This document shows positions 56,711 to 64,000 of a stretch of DNA of 64,000 nt, piece by piece (the stretch's first letter is position 1; the number at the start of each line of letters is the position of its first letter). The stretch is from positions 15,620 through 79,619 of the forward strand of contig JADJYE010000040.1 in assembly GCA_016719945.1 (NCBI GenBank), written 5' to 3'. A program made the position numbers and the translations under genes. A model generated the notes under the pieces. It was given only the letters and a program-made list of their open reading frames with translations. It made no database searches and was not told the DNA's origin. The DNA is from Polyangiaceae bacterium. GTDB lineage: Bacteria; Myxococcota_A; Polyangia; Polyangiales; Polyangiaceae.

Positions 56711-57796
56711 TCACTGCCACCCGAGCCTCGCGCCCGTATCGAGCTCGACGCCCTTGCAGTCGATGCGGACCACCTTCGCGTGCTGCGCGTACTCTCCCTC
56801 GGGACGCCGGGCGACGAACGACGAGCCCACCTCCGCGCCCGGCCGCACTCGAGCCGAGATGAAGCGCACGCCCTCCTTCGTGCGCGCCGTCAACAGCGCA
56901 ATGGGAGGACCGCTGCCGCTCTGCCCCACAGCGGCGACCCTGAGGTCGGCGACGTCGACGCACCTGAGCGCGACGGGGGCCTGGACCCCTTCGCTCGGGC
57001 AGCTCGCCGCTCCGGGTGAGAGCGGGGTCGCGGCGCCGCCGCTCACCGTCACGCTGCCGTCGGCCGCCACCGTCGCCGTCCCGCCGAGCGCGTCGATCAT
57101 CAACGCCAGCACCTCGCTCGCCGAGACGCCGCGGACCGCGAGCGTGACGTCGCCCTCGGGCATGCCGCGCACCTCACGCTTCAGGATGTCGCCCAGAATC
57201 TCGGCGACCTTCGTCGATCGGGCCCTGCGAAGGTCGAAATCGATGAGCGCTCCCGGGGGGAGACGCGAGCGAGCCTTCGGCAGCTCGGCGGGGCCCACGA
57301 GCACGAGCGGCCCGCGGGCGCTCGCTCGCAGCCCCGCCGCGCGCGCCGCGTCCGCGAGGGTCGGCGCCGTGGCATCGACGCTCAGGCAAGGCCCGGGGCA
57401 CGCGTCTCCGCGTGGATCTTCGGCCTCTCCGATGGCGACGACGTTCGCTCGATACAGCTCGGCGAAGAACCCGGCCGCGTCATGGGCATCGACGCCGTGC
57501 AAGCGAATGGCCCCGGGCTTCAAGGCCCCGGCGGCGTCGCACTGATCTGCAGGCGCCAAGGGCACTGCGAGCTGTCGACGCGAGGGCCCGGATGGGCTGG
57601 CCGAGGGCGCGGCGCCGCTCGACGACGGGGCGGCGCCCGCGCTGAACGACGCTATGGCTGTGGCCAGCGCGGCCGTCGTCGACGCGGTGGCCGCGCTCGA
57701 GGCCTGTTCGGCGTGAGGGGCGACCTCGGAGGACGTGCAGGCCTCGAGACCCGTGAACAAGAGGCTGAGCACGCGCATGAGGCGAGCGGGGCGCAT
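56711..57796 (-). CDS. Exported protein with secretin/TonB short-N-terminal-like segment
   Basis: 361 aa from ATG 57796. The N-terminus MRPARLMRVLSLLFTGLEAC is a signal peptide with a weak lipobox, followed by an Ala/Ser-rich linker. A region near residues 180-250 (ALIDFDLRRARSTKVAEILG, then DVTLAVRGVSASEVLALMID) resembles the N-terminal domains of secretins such as PilQ (an ILxxILK pattern, then VTLxVxxVxxxEALxxLL). An earlier region has VVAIGEAEDPRGDACPGPCL. The ring-forming secretin core is missing, so it may be an accessory or pilotin-like protein. The frame continues upstream across the SDR gene's opposite strand; that extension is a shadow. Confidence 0.68.
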   Translation of the reverse strand: MRPARLMRVLSLLFTGLEACTSSEVAPHAEQASSAATASTTAALATAIASFSAGAAPSSSGAAPSASPSGPSRRQLAVPLAPADQCDAAGALKPGAIRLHGVDAHDAAGFFAELYRANVVAIGEAEDPRGDACPGPCLSVDATAPTLADAARAAGLRASARGPLVLVGPAELPKARSRLPPGALIDFDLRRARSTKVAEILGDILKREVRGMPEGDVTLAVRGVSASEVLALMIDALGGTATVAADGSVTVSGGAATPLSPGAASCPSEGVQAPVALRCVDVADLRVAAVGQSGSGPPIALLTARTKEGVRFISARVRPGAEVGSSFVARRPEGEYAQHAKVVRIDCKGVELDTGARLGWQ

Positions 57797-57883
57797 GAAG
57801 GCCCGAGCGTACGCCACTCGCAGCCCCAGCCCAACGCACCCGCCCCCGGTGACGGCACCCCGCGGCCGTGCGAAGAGCCACCG

Positions 57884-58690
57884 ATGACCTTCGATTACTC
57901 GGGCAAGACGGTGTTCGTCGCGGGCGGCACCAGCGGCATCAACCTCGGCATCGCGCTCGCTTTCGCCGAGGCGGGGGCGCGCGTCGCGGTGCTCTCGCGC
58001 TCGCAGGACAAGGTCGACGCGGCGGTCGCCAAGCTCCAGGCGGCGCGCCCGGGCGCCGAGGCGATCGGCTTCGCGGCCGATGTCCGAGAGCACCCCGCGG
58101 TCGAGGCCGCCCTCGCCAAGACGAAGGAGGCGTTCGGCGCGATCGACGTGCTCGTCTCGGGCGCCGCCGGCAACTTCCCGGCGCCGGCCGTCGGCATCTC
58201 CCCCAAGGGCTTCCGCTCGGTGGTCGAGATCGATCTGCTCGGCACCTTCCACGTGCTGCGCGCGGCGCTGCCCCACCTGACCCAGCCCGGCGGCGCCATC
58301 ATCAACATCACCGCGCCGCAGTCGTACGTGCCGATGGAGATGCAGATGCACGTGTGCGCCGCCAAGGCCGGCGTCGACATGGTCACGCGCGTCGCCGCGC
58401 TCGAGTGGGGCCCGCTCGGCGTGCGCATCAACTCGGTCTCGCCAGGCCCCATCGCCGACACCGAGGGCGTCAACCGCCTCGCCCCGACGGAGGAGCTGCG
58501 CGCCCTCGTCGTCGACACCGTGCCGCTCAAGCGGTTCGGCACCGCGCGCGACATCGCCAACTGCTGCCTGTGGCTCGCCTCGCCGATGGCGAGCTACGTC
58601 ACCGGCGCCGCCATCCCGGTCGACGGCGGCTGGGGCCTCGGCGGCGCGTCCGTGTCGGTCGCGGGCATGAAGAAGGCCCTGATGGGCTGA
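57884..58690 (+). CDS. SDR-family reductase, 2,4-dienoyl-CoA-reductase-like
   Basis: 268 aa from ATG 57884. The cofactor motif GKTVFVAGGTSGINLGIALA is near the N-terminus, with NITAPQSYVPMEMQMHVCAA and Lys in AAKAGVDMVTR. The usual catalytic YxxxK Tyr is replaced (HVCAAK), as in peroxisomal-type 2,4-dienoyl-CoA reductases, which keep the Lys. The segment SGAAGNFPAPAVGISPKGFR is also typical of that branch. The C-terminus has VTGAAIPVDGGWGLGG. Likely role: fatty-acid or enoyl-thioester metabolism. Divergent from the exported protein gene at 56711-57796. Confidence 0.85.
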   Translation: MTFDYSGKTVFVAGGTSGINLGIALAFAEAGARVAVLSRSQDKVDAAVAKLQAARPGAEAIGFAADVREHPAVEAALAKTKEAFGAIDVLVSGAAGNFPAPAVGISPKGFRSVVEIDLLGTFHVLRAALPHLTQPGGAIINITAPQSYVPMEMQMHVCAAKAGVDMVTRVAALEWGPLGVRINSVSPGPIADTEGVNRLAPTEELRALVVDTVPLKRFGTARDIANCCLWLASPMASYVTGAAIPVDGGWGLGGASVSVAGMKKALMG

Positions 58691-58757
58691 TCCGTTCACC
58701 ACCTCGACCCTGAGGAAGCGCGGCGGGCGGGGCGAGGGCGCCGCCGTGGTCCCGCGA

Positions 58758-58944
58758 GTGACAATACCCCCTACCCTGCTGAGCAGGCCCCCCTCCGCCG
58801 TCACAGTCCATTGGACCGGCAGTGGCCAAGGCGCCATTCGGGCGGAGCTAAGTGGCTGAATCCTCGTTGGGTCGCGAGCGCGTCGGCGGATCGGTGTGAC
58901 AGAAGGGGGGACGCTGATGAGCAGGGTGGCCGGTTCTGTCACAC
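58758..58944. repeat. 187-bp inverted-end element, copy C
   Basis: The third copy: GTGACAATACCCCCTACCCTG at the left, GGGTGGCCGGTTCTGTCACAC at the right. It is more diverged from A and B than they are from each other but has the same length and the same central GGCTGAATCCTCGT motif. It lies 68 bases after the SDR stop. Confidence 0.8.
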
Positions 58945-59284
58945 GAGGTTCCGGTCGGCTGGGCGGGCCTTGGACGGCGGCGCACCGCGGGTCAAGGGGG
59001 CCGGACTGTGCGCTAGGGGGGTGTCCCCTAGTTCGGCTCGGGGTCCGCCCGGCCCTCGCTCACGCTCGCAAGTGAAGGCCGGGCAATCCCCGGAGCCTCA
59101 CCCGACCTATTTTCCACCCCCCTTGATCTTGCTGGTCCGACCTCCGGTCGGACTGGGCCGGCTGGAGCTGGCCTGGGGAAGCAGGCCGAGAAGTGACCCA
59201 CTCCGGCCGGCCGCCCCGACGAGCTGCACCCTGGGCTGAGCGTCTGAGCGTGGAGCCCTGACGCCGCCCATCGAGGGGGCGTCG
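58945..59284. other. Intergenic, no supported gene
   Basis: Contains a small perfect hairpin GTCCGACC-TCC-GGTCGGAC (59135-59153), placed where it could end transcription of the SDR gene or of the minus-strand dehydrogenase. Otherwise nothing is recognised. Confidence 0.45.
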
Positions 59285-60334
59285 TCAGGGGCTGCGCAGG
59301 CTCGCGATATCGATCACGAACCGGTAGCGCACGTCGCTCTTCAGCACCCGCTCGTAGGCCTCGTTGATCTTGTCGATGCCGATGAGCTCGATGTCCGACG
59401 CGATGCCGTGCTTGGCGCAATGGTCGAGCATCTCCTGGGTCTCGGCGATGCCGCCGATCAAGGAGCCCGCCAGGCTCTTGGAGCCCATGATCAGGGCGAA
59501 GGGCGAGACGGTGATCGAGCTCGTGGGCGCGCCGACGATGACCATGGCGCCGCGCGCGCGCAGCATGGCGAGGTACGCGCCGTAGTCGTGCGGCGCTGAG
59601 ACGGTGTCGATGATCAGGTCGAGCTTGTTCTTGAGCGCTTCGAGGGCGGCCGCGCTCTTGGTCACCACGAAGTGCTTGGCGCCGAGCCGGCGCGCGTCGG
59701 CCTCCTTCGAGGTCGACGTGCTGAAGACGGTGACCTCTGCGCCCATCGATGCGGCGAGCTTCACGGCCATGTGGCCCAGGCCACCGAGGCCGACGACGCC
59801 CACCTGGTCACCCGGCTTGCAGCCCCAGCGGCGCAGCGGCGAATACGTCGTGATCCCCGCGCACAGCAGCGGGGCGGCGGCGGCAGGGTCCAACCCGGCG
59901 GGGATGCGCACGACATAGCCCTCGTCCACGACGATCTGGGTCGAGTACCCGCCGTACGTGGGCGTCTGGCGGTCCATCTCCGTGCCGTTGTAGGTGAGCG
60001 CCATGCCCCCCTCGCAGTGCTGCTCGAAGCCATCGCTGCACGGAGGGCACTTGCGGCATGAGTCGACGAGGCAGCCCACGCCGGCCAGGTCGCCGACCTT
60101 GTACTTGGAGGCCGCGCTCCCGACGCTCGTGACGCGCCCGACGATCTCGTGCCCCGGCACCATGGGGAACAGCGCGCCCGACCACTCGTCGCGCGCCTGG
60201 TGGATGTCCGAGTGGCACACGCCACAGAACAAGATTTCTAGAACGACGTCGTGGGGCTTCGGCTCGCGCCGCTCGATCGTCATCGGCGCGAGCGCCTTGC
60301 CAGCCGCCGCGGCGCCCCAGGCTGGATCGTGCAT
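59285..60334 (-). CDS. Zinc-dependent alcohol dehydrogenase (CAD/YahK-like)
   Basis: 349 aa from ATG 60334 (MHDPAWGAAAAGKALAPMTI). Catalytic zinc ligands: Cys and His in LFCGVCHSDIH and GHE in VPGHEIVGRVTSVG. Structural-zinc cysteines are in GCLVDSCRKCPPCSDGFEQH. The Rossmann motif VGVVGLGGLGHMAVKLAASM is intact. This is the cinnamyl-alcohol-dehydrogenase branch, which reduces a broad range of aldehydes with NADPH. It stands alone; no operon partner. Confidence 0.93.
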   Translation of the reverse strand: MHDPAWGAAAAGKALAPMTIERREPKPHDVVLEILFCGVCHSDIHQARDEWSGALFPMVPGHEIVGRVTSVGSAASKYKVGDLAGVGCLVDSCRKCPPCSDGFEQHCEGGMALTYNGTEMDRQTPTYGGYSTQIVVDEGYVVRIPAGLDPAAAAPLLCAGITTYSPLRRWGCKPGDQVGVVGLGGLGHMAVKLAASMGAEVTVFSTSTSKEADARRLGAKHFVVTKSAAALEALKNKLDLIIDTVSAPHDYGAYLAMLRARGAMVIVGAPTSSITVSPFALIMGSKSLAGSLIGGIAETQEMLDHCAKHGIASDIELIGIDKINEAYERVLKSDVRYRFVIDIASLRSP

Positions 60335-60540
60335 GCGCCCTTCTACGCTCCGCCGCCGCGCGGCATCAACCACCGAACATCCGCGCGAAGCGACCTGAGA
60401 CAATGCGGGTGTGAGCCGCTTCGTGGAGCCCCGTTGATCTCGCAGGCCAACGGGCCTTGAATGACCTCGTGTCACCCCCCGGGCGACCTTCGCCTCGCCG
60501 CAGGCCGACCTCGTGGCCATGCCATAGCGCGCGCTTCGCC

Positions 60541-60965
60541 ATGACGCTCGCCCTCGCCGTCACGAGCCCAGGCTGCGCGCCGCGAGCGCCGCAGCCCCGC
60601 TGTGCACGACCGTCGCCAGCTGCGCAGCTCAGGACGGCACGCGCGTCGCGGTGGTCGGTATCTACCGAGTCTTCCTTCGTACGAGGCGGTCGCCGTCGCC
60701 GACGTCCCGCGCGCCGCCAGGCTGGAGCTGGAGGACGGCGACGGTCCGGACCTCGACCCATACTGGAGCGAGCGCGCGCCGCTCGCAGGCCGAGATCGAC
60801 CGCTACCTCGGCCAGCGCGTCCGCGTCATCGGCACCTACCGCAAAGACATGCCGAAGCACCCGACCGATCCGCCGTACGCCTCCGCTATGGGCGGCCCTT
60901 GCGTCGAGGTAGAGTCGCTCGAGCCGCGCTATGACCCCAACCCTGTCGCTCGCCCTCGCTCATGA
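60541..60965 (+). pseudogene. Small exported protein, frameshifted
   Basis: The N-terminus MTLALAVTSPGCAP is lipobox-like. It is followed in other frames by TTVASCAAQDGTRVAVVGIY, PSYEAVAVADVPRAARLELE then DGDGPDLDPYWSE, and QAEIDRYLGQRVRVIGTYRK then PCVEVESLEPR. Joined, they give a ~130-aa protein with an OB-fold-like strand pattern. At least three frame changes occur within 400 bases. It ends where the thioredoxin-like gene begins (ATGA-type overlap). Confidence 0.5.
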
Positions 60966-61594
60966 AGCTTCCGCTCCGAAAGCGCTTTATGCCCGCCATT
61001 GGCTTCGCGCTCTTGGCGGGGTGTTCGACGACGTCGCCTCCCGCCCGTCGAGACAGGCACCCTCGAGGTCAGCCTCGCCACGAGCGCGACGGCGTCCACT
61101 CAGACGTCGTCGGTCGCGATTCCGCGGAAAGCTCCCGCGGAGCCAGCGACCGTCGGCGTATGGCTTACGGACGAGCCGCAGGCCGTCGCAGAGGCCAAGC
61201 GCGCGAAGAAGCCGATGTTGGTCGTCTTCTGCGCAGACTGGGCCGCCCCCTGCAAGTCGATGTTCGAGCGGACGATGGAGGATCCCGAGGTGAAGGGCAG
61301 CTCGCGCGCTTCGTGCTGCTGAAGGTCGATCTGACGAACGGCGATGACCCGGTGGCCGTGGGCGTGGCGGAGAAGTACGACGCAATGGCGATCCCGTTCC
61401 TGGTGCTCGTCGACTCGAAGCTGCAGAAGGTCGCGAGGCTCGCGGGGGTCGCCAGCCCGAAGGAGCTGGCCGACGCACTGCCAAGGTTCACTGACCCGAA
61501 GCAGCGCGCGGCGATCTCAGCGCGACACGATTACGCGCTCCCCGAGACCGGGTCGGTGGCGAGCACGGCGCCGAGCCTGGGGTCGGTGGCGTAG
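60962..61594 (+). pseudogene. Thioredoxin-fold lipoprotein, frameshifted
   Basis: The ATG at 60962 opens MKLPLRKRFMPAIGFALLAG with Cys in the lipobox LLAGC. After ~25 codons the homology moves to the next frame (TVGVWLTDEPQAVAEAKRAK, then KPMLVVFCADWAAPCKSMFE) and near 61285 returns (ARFVLLKVDLTNGDDPVAVG, YDAMAIPFLVLVDSKLQKVA). The fold is thioredoxin/DsbD-gamma-like. The expected CxxC is AAPC: the first, nucleophilic Cys is missing. Such a protein could bind but not catalyse thiol exchange. Two compensating frameshifts; decay or read error. Confidence 0.6.
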
Positions 61595-63478
61595 AAGAGG
61601 CCGTCGGGCGCGATCGTGTAACCCGCGCCGTAGAGCCCGGGGCCGACGCCGCCCTCGACCACGCGGGCGCGGTCGCCGGTGTCGAGATCGACCAGGCTCC
61701 AGATGTGGTTGTACGCCAGGTACAGCCCCTCGGGCCCGCAGGGAAGACCTCGCCGACGGCCAGCGGCCCTCGCCGACGTTGGGCCCGCTGATCTCCGACC
61801 GATCGCCAGTCGCCAGATCGATCGCGACGATCGCCCCGGTGTCCGTGCTGACGATGAGGCGGTCGTTGTCTGGGTCGTGGACCAGGTCGCGCGGCGCGCT
61901 GAGCGTTGGGCCCATGCCCACGGTCGCGCTCGAGACGACGACGCGATCACCCGTGTCCACGTCGACGCGCATGACCGTGGTCTCCAGGTCGATCAGCCAC
62001 AGCGCCGTCCCGTCCGCTGACGCCGTGAAGGCGCGCATACCGACCGGCTGCGGGCCGCTGCCGACGGACTCGGCCCCGGCGACCCCGGAGAGCACCGTGC
62101 GGTCGCCCGTCGCCCGATCGACGCGGACGAAGGCTGCGCCGGAGAACCCGACGAAGGCGTCCGTGGTCACCTCGACGTACGTGGAGAAGCCGAGCCCGGG
62201 CAAGCCCCCGCCCACACCGAGGGTGTAGCTCGAGAGCACCTCGCCCTCCATTCGCTGGATCGATCGTCACCACCTCCGAAATCGACTGCGGCGAAGCGTT
62301 TCGTCGACCGCATCCCACGCGATACCGAAGGGCTCCGCCAGCGACTGGCCGGCGCCGAGGCTGAGCTCGACACGACGGTGCGCGCGAAGGTCGCGGGGTC
62401 GATGCGAACGAGCGCGTCGATCAGCGGCGACGTGACGAGCAGGCTTTGCCCATCATGCTCGAGGGCGCCGACGTAGGGCACGAGCTCCCAGTGCCGAGCT
62501 GCTCGGCCATCACGAGGACCGATTGCCCGTCGCGAGGTCGACCGCGAACACGTCGGACCCGACTCTGCCGCTCACCCACACGGTCCCGCCCTCGAACGCC
62601 ACGCGAGCGGGGAGGGCCGCCCACGGTCCGCTGCCCAGGCTGGGGCTCGACACGATGGCGCGATCCCCGGTCGAGAGATCGATGGTCGCGAGACCGGTAA
62701 AGGCCCAGTCGTCCACCACGAACGCGCGGTTGTTGGCGAGATCCAGCGCCATCCCCTGCGCGTCGTTGATCTCGGCCCAGCGCCGACGCTCGGCAGACCG
62801 CCGCCGTTCCCGGAGAGGATCGTGATCGAGAACGTCGTGAGATCGAGCGCGATCAGCGTGGCGCTCGTGTCGGTCGACGCGATGATGCGGTTCTGCGCGC
62901 TGTCCACCTCGGCCTCGTTGTCGTCGCTGGGCCAGGAGGGCCGCCCGCCGGCTTCGAAAACAGGATCCGCGCGCGCCGGTGTCGCCGTCGATCGCCCACA
63001 GCTCGTCGGTGTCGAAGGCGAGCAGGCGCTGCCCGGCGTCGTCCCAGCTCAACGTGAACAGCTGGTCGTCGAACTCGGGGCCCGCGCCGACGGTCGCGCT
63101 CGAGAGGACCGCCTGCTCCCCGGTCGAGAGGTCGATCGACACGATCACGTTGTCGAAGCCGCCGAGCCCGGTCGCGGTGAACGCGCGCCCGCCGAGCTCG
63201 TCGACCGCCAGCAGCTCGGCGTCCCGTCCAAGCGTGGCGCGTCGGTCCACCGACACCGAGGGTGCGTCGGGCAGCGAGGGGCCGACGACCTCCACCGCCA
63301 GAGTCTGCGCGCCCAGGGAGAGCGGCACCACCGCCGACCAATGGACGAAGCCGTCTCGCTGGTCGCCTCGACGCCGTCGACGGTGAGCGAGCTGATCTCG
63401 GCGTCGCGCGAGGCGGTCCCGCGGACGGTGATCGTCGCGATCGGTCAGCGAGATCGGCGGCGGGAACGCGATGACCAC
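61532..63478 (-). pseudogene. Beta-propeller-like repeat protein, frameshifted
   Basis: The minus strand encodes six or more repeats of the type (I)DLATGDRxxxSGPxxGxGP, e.g. VSIDLSTGEQAVLSSATVGA, ATIDLSTGDRAIVSSPSLGS, VDVDTGDRVVVSSATVGMGP and AIDLATGDRSEISGPNVGEG. Between repeats run strand patterns typical of lactonase/quinoprotein propellers. The N-terminal ~100 residues look like an Ig-type domain (TITVRGTASRDAEISSLTVD then GVEATSET). The frame changes at least five times. It is related to exported propeller proteins common in myxobacteria; no specific function. The amino end cannot be set. Confidence 0.55.
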
Positions 63479-63563
63479 CCCGTCGGGAGCGAGCGCTTCG
63501 CGCGAGCACGTTCACCCCGCGAGGCTCAGCGGGGCGGCGCAGCAGGGCGGGGCGGGCGCGGCA

Positions 63564-64000
63564 TCACTCGGACCATTGAAACGTCGCCACGATGGCGCGG
63601 TGATCACTGCGACCCCCGTCGAGGACCGCCGCGCGCTCGAGGTGGAGCTGGCTCGCGCTGTAGGCCAGGTGGTCGAGCTGGAACGACAGCGGCGGCTCGG
63701 CGCCAGCCCACATCCACGTTGAGGCGGCGACACCTCCCTTCGGGAGCGCGCTGTCGTAGCCGGCGCGCGCGAGCTCTCCGAAGAGGTCCCCCTCCGGCTG
63801 CTCGTTCATGTCGCCGCCGAGGATGGTGGGCAGGTCGGCGCGGAGACGCGGCAGGTAGTCGCGGATCTCGCGGGCCCGCTCGTGGCGGGGAGTCCACGTG
63901 GCTGTCGACCCACTCGGCTGGATTGGCGACAGCGGGCGCAGGTGGAGGCTGAGGATCTGGAGCGTCACGCCAGAGACCTCGGCGACCGCGCGCTGAGCAG
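63564..64000 (-). CDS. Endonuclease/exonuclease/phosphatase family protein, partial
   Basis: The C-terminal ~145 residues, open to the right edge of the window. Motifs of the EEP fold: LQILSLHLRPLSPIQ, TILGGDMNEQPEGDLFGELA (Asp and Asn of the active site), FQLDHLAYSASQL and GGRSDHRAIVATFQW (catalytic Asp-His). The family includes DNases, sphingomyelinases and inositol phosphatases; the missing N-terminus would hold the metal-binding Glu. The stop is just before the start region of the frameshifted propeller gene, on the same strand. Confidence 0.82.
   Translation of the reverse strand, partial: AQRAVAEVSGVTLQILSLHLRPLSPIQPSGSTATWTPRHERAREIRDYLPRLRADLPTILGGDMNEQPEGDLFGELARAGYDSALPKGGVAASTWMWAGAEPPLSFQLDHLAYSASQLHLERAAVLDGGRSDHRAIVATFQWSE

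Noticed and set aside
57797..58942. N-terminal extension of the 361-aa exported protein through to 58942
   Set aside because: The added residues are antisense to the SDR gene and to repeat copy C. The signal peptide at 57796 marks the real start.

Overview
High-GC bacterial DNA, most likely from a myxobacterium (Myxococcota, probably Polyangiales/Sandaracinaceae-like). The organism call is an inference. It rests on base composition, two sigma-54 activators, a serine/threonine kinase fused to an AAA/TPR module, proline/alanine-rich lipoproteins, a squalene-cyclase-type enzyme beside an MpaB/Lcp-type oxygenase, and GTG starts. No rRNA or CRISPR array is visible. One tRNA gene, the initiator tRNA-fMet, is present and is the key to the layout.

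1-19.4 kb is an accessory region worn by mobile DNA. An IS21-type element interrupts an ISKra4-type transposase, followed by an IS21 deletion derivative. A phytochelatin synthase gene is split in two by an ISKra4-family insertion with an 8-bp target duplication. Next come a sigma-54 regulator divergent from an FAD oxidoreductase and a zinc-independent MDR reductase, a DUF4336 protein, an Rpn-like nuclease, a large HIT-PLD-helicase-S24 fusion broken by one frameshift, and an HTH/PIN toxin-antitoxin pair with a four-unit 9-bp repeat upstream.

19.4-43.2 kb is a tandem pair of genomic islands at the 3' end of tRNA-fMet. Three direct copies of the tRNA tail plus its terminator (19.4, 22.0 and 43.2 kb) bound a small island A (an unrecognised 348-aa protein and a coupled PIN-domain pair) and a 21-kb island B. 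Island B carries a three-gene operon (three-Cys-motif protein, its partner TcmP, and a PD-(D/E)XK nuclease fused to a P-loop NTPase), which is the best candidate here for a little-described defence system. It also carries a five-gene type I restriction operon (hsdM, hsdS, Mrr-like nuclease, hsdR, YgjP-like metallopeptidase), a replication/partition block (ParB-like protein ending in a RuvA-domain-III-like segment, RHH protein, II/X-like Rep, small serine recombinase) and a large serine recombinase whose stop codon lies inside the tRNA gene.

43.3-64 kb looks like ordinary chromosome. It has lipoproteins, a divergent FHA/sigma-54 activator and a kinase-AAA-TPR protein, a terpene-cyclase/oxygenase pair, an amidase, membrane proteins, an SDR and a zinc alcohol dehydrogenase. 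A 1-kb spacer at 55.7-56.7 kb is packed with palindromic repeats. A 187-bp element with inverted ends occurs three times (9.9, 12.6 and 58.8 kb). From 60.5 to 63.5 kb three consecutive genes are all frameshifted, which may reflect decay or local sequence error. An endonuclease/exonuclease/phosphatase gene runs off the right edge.
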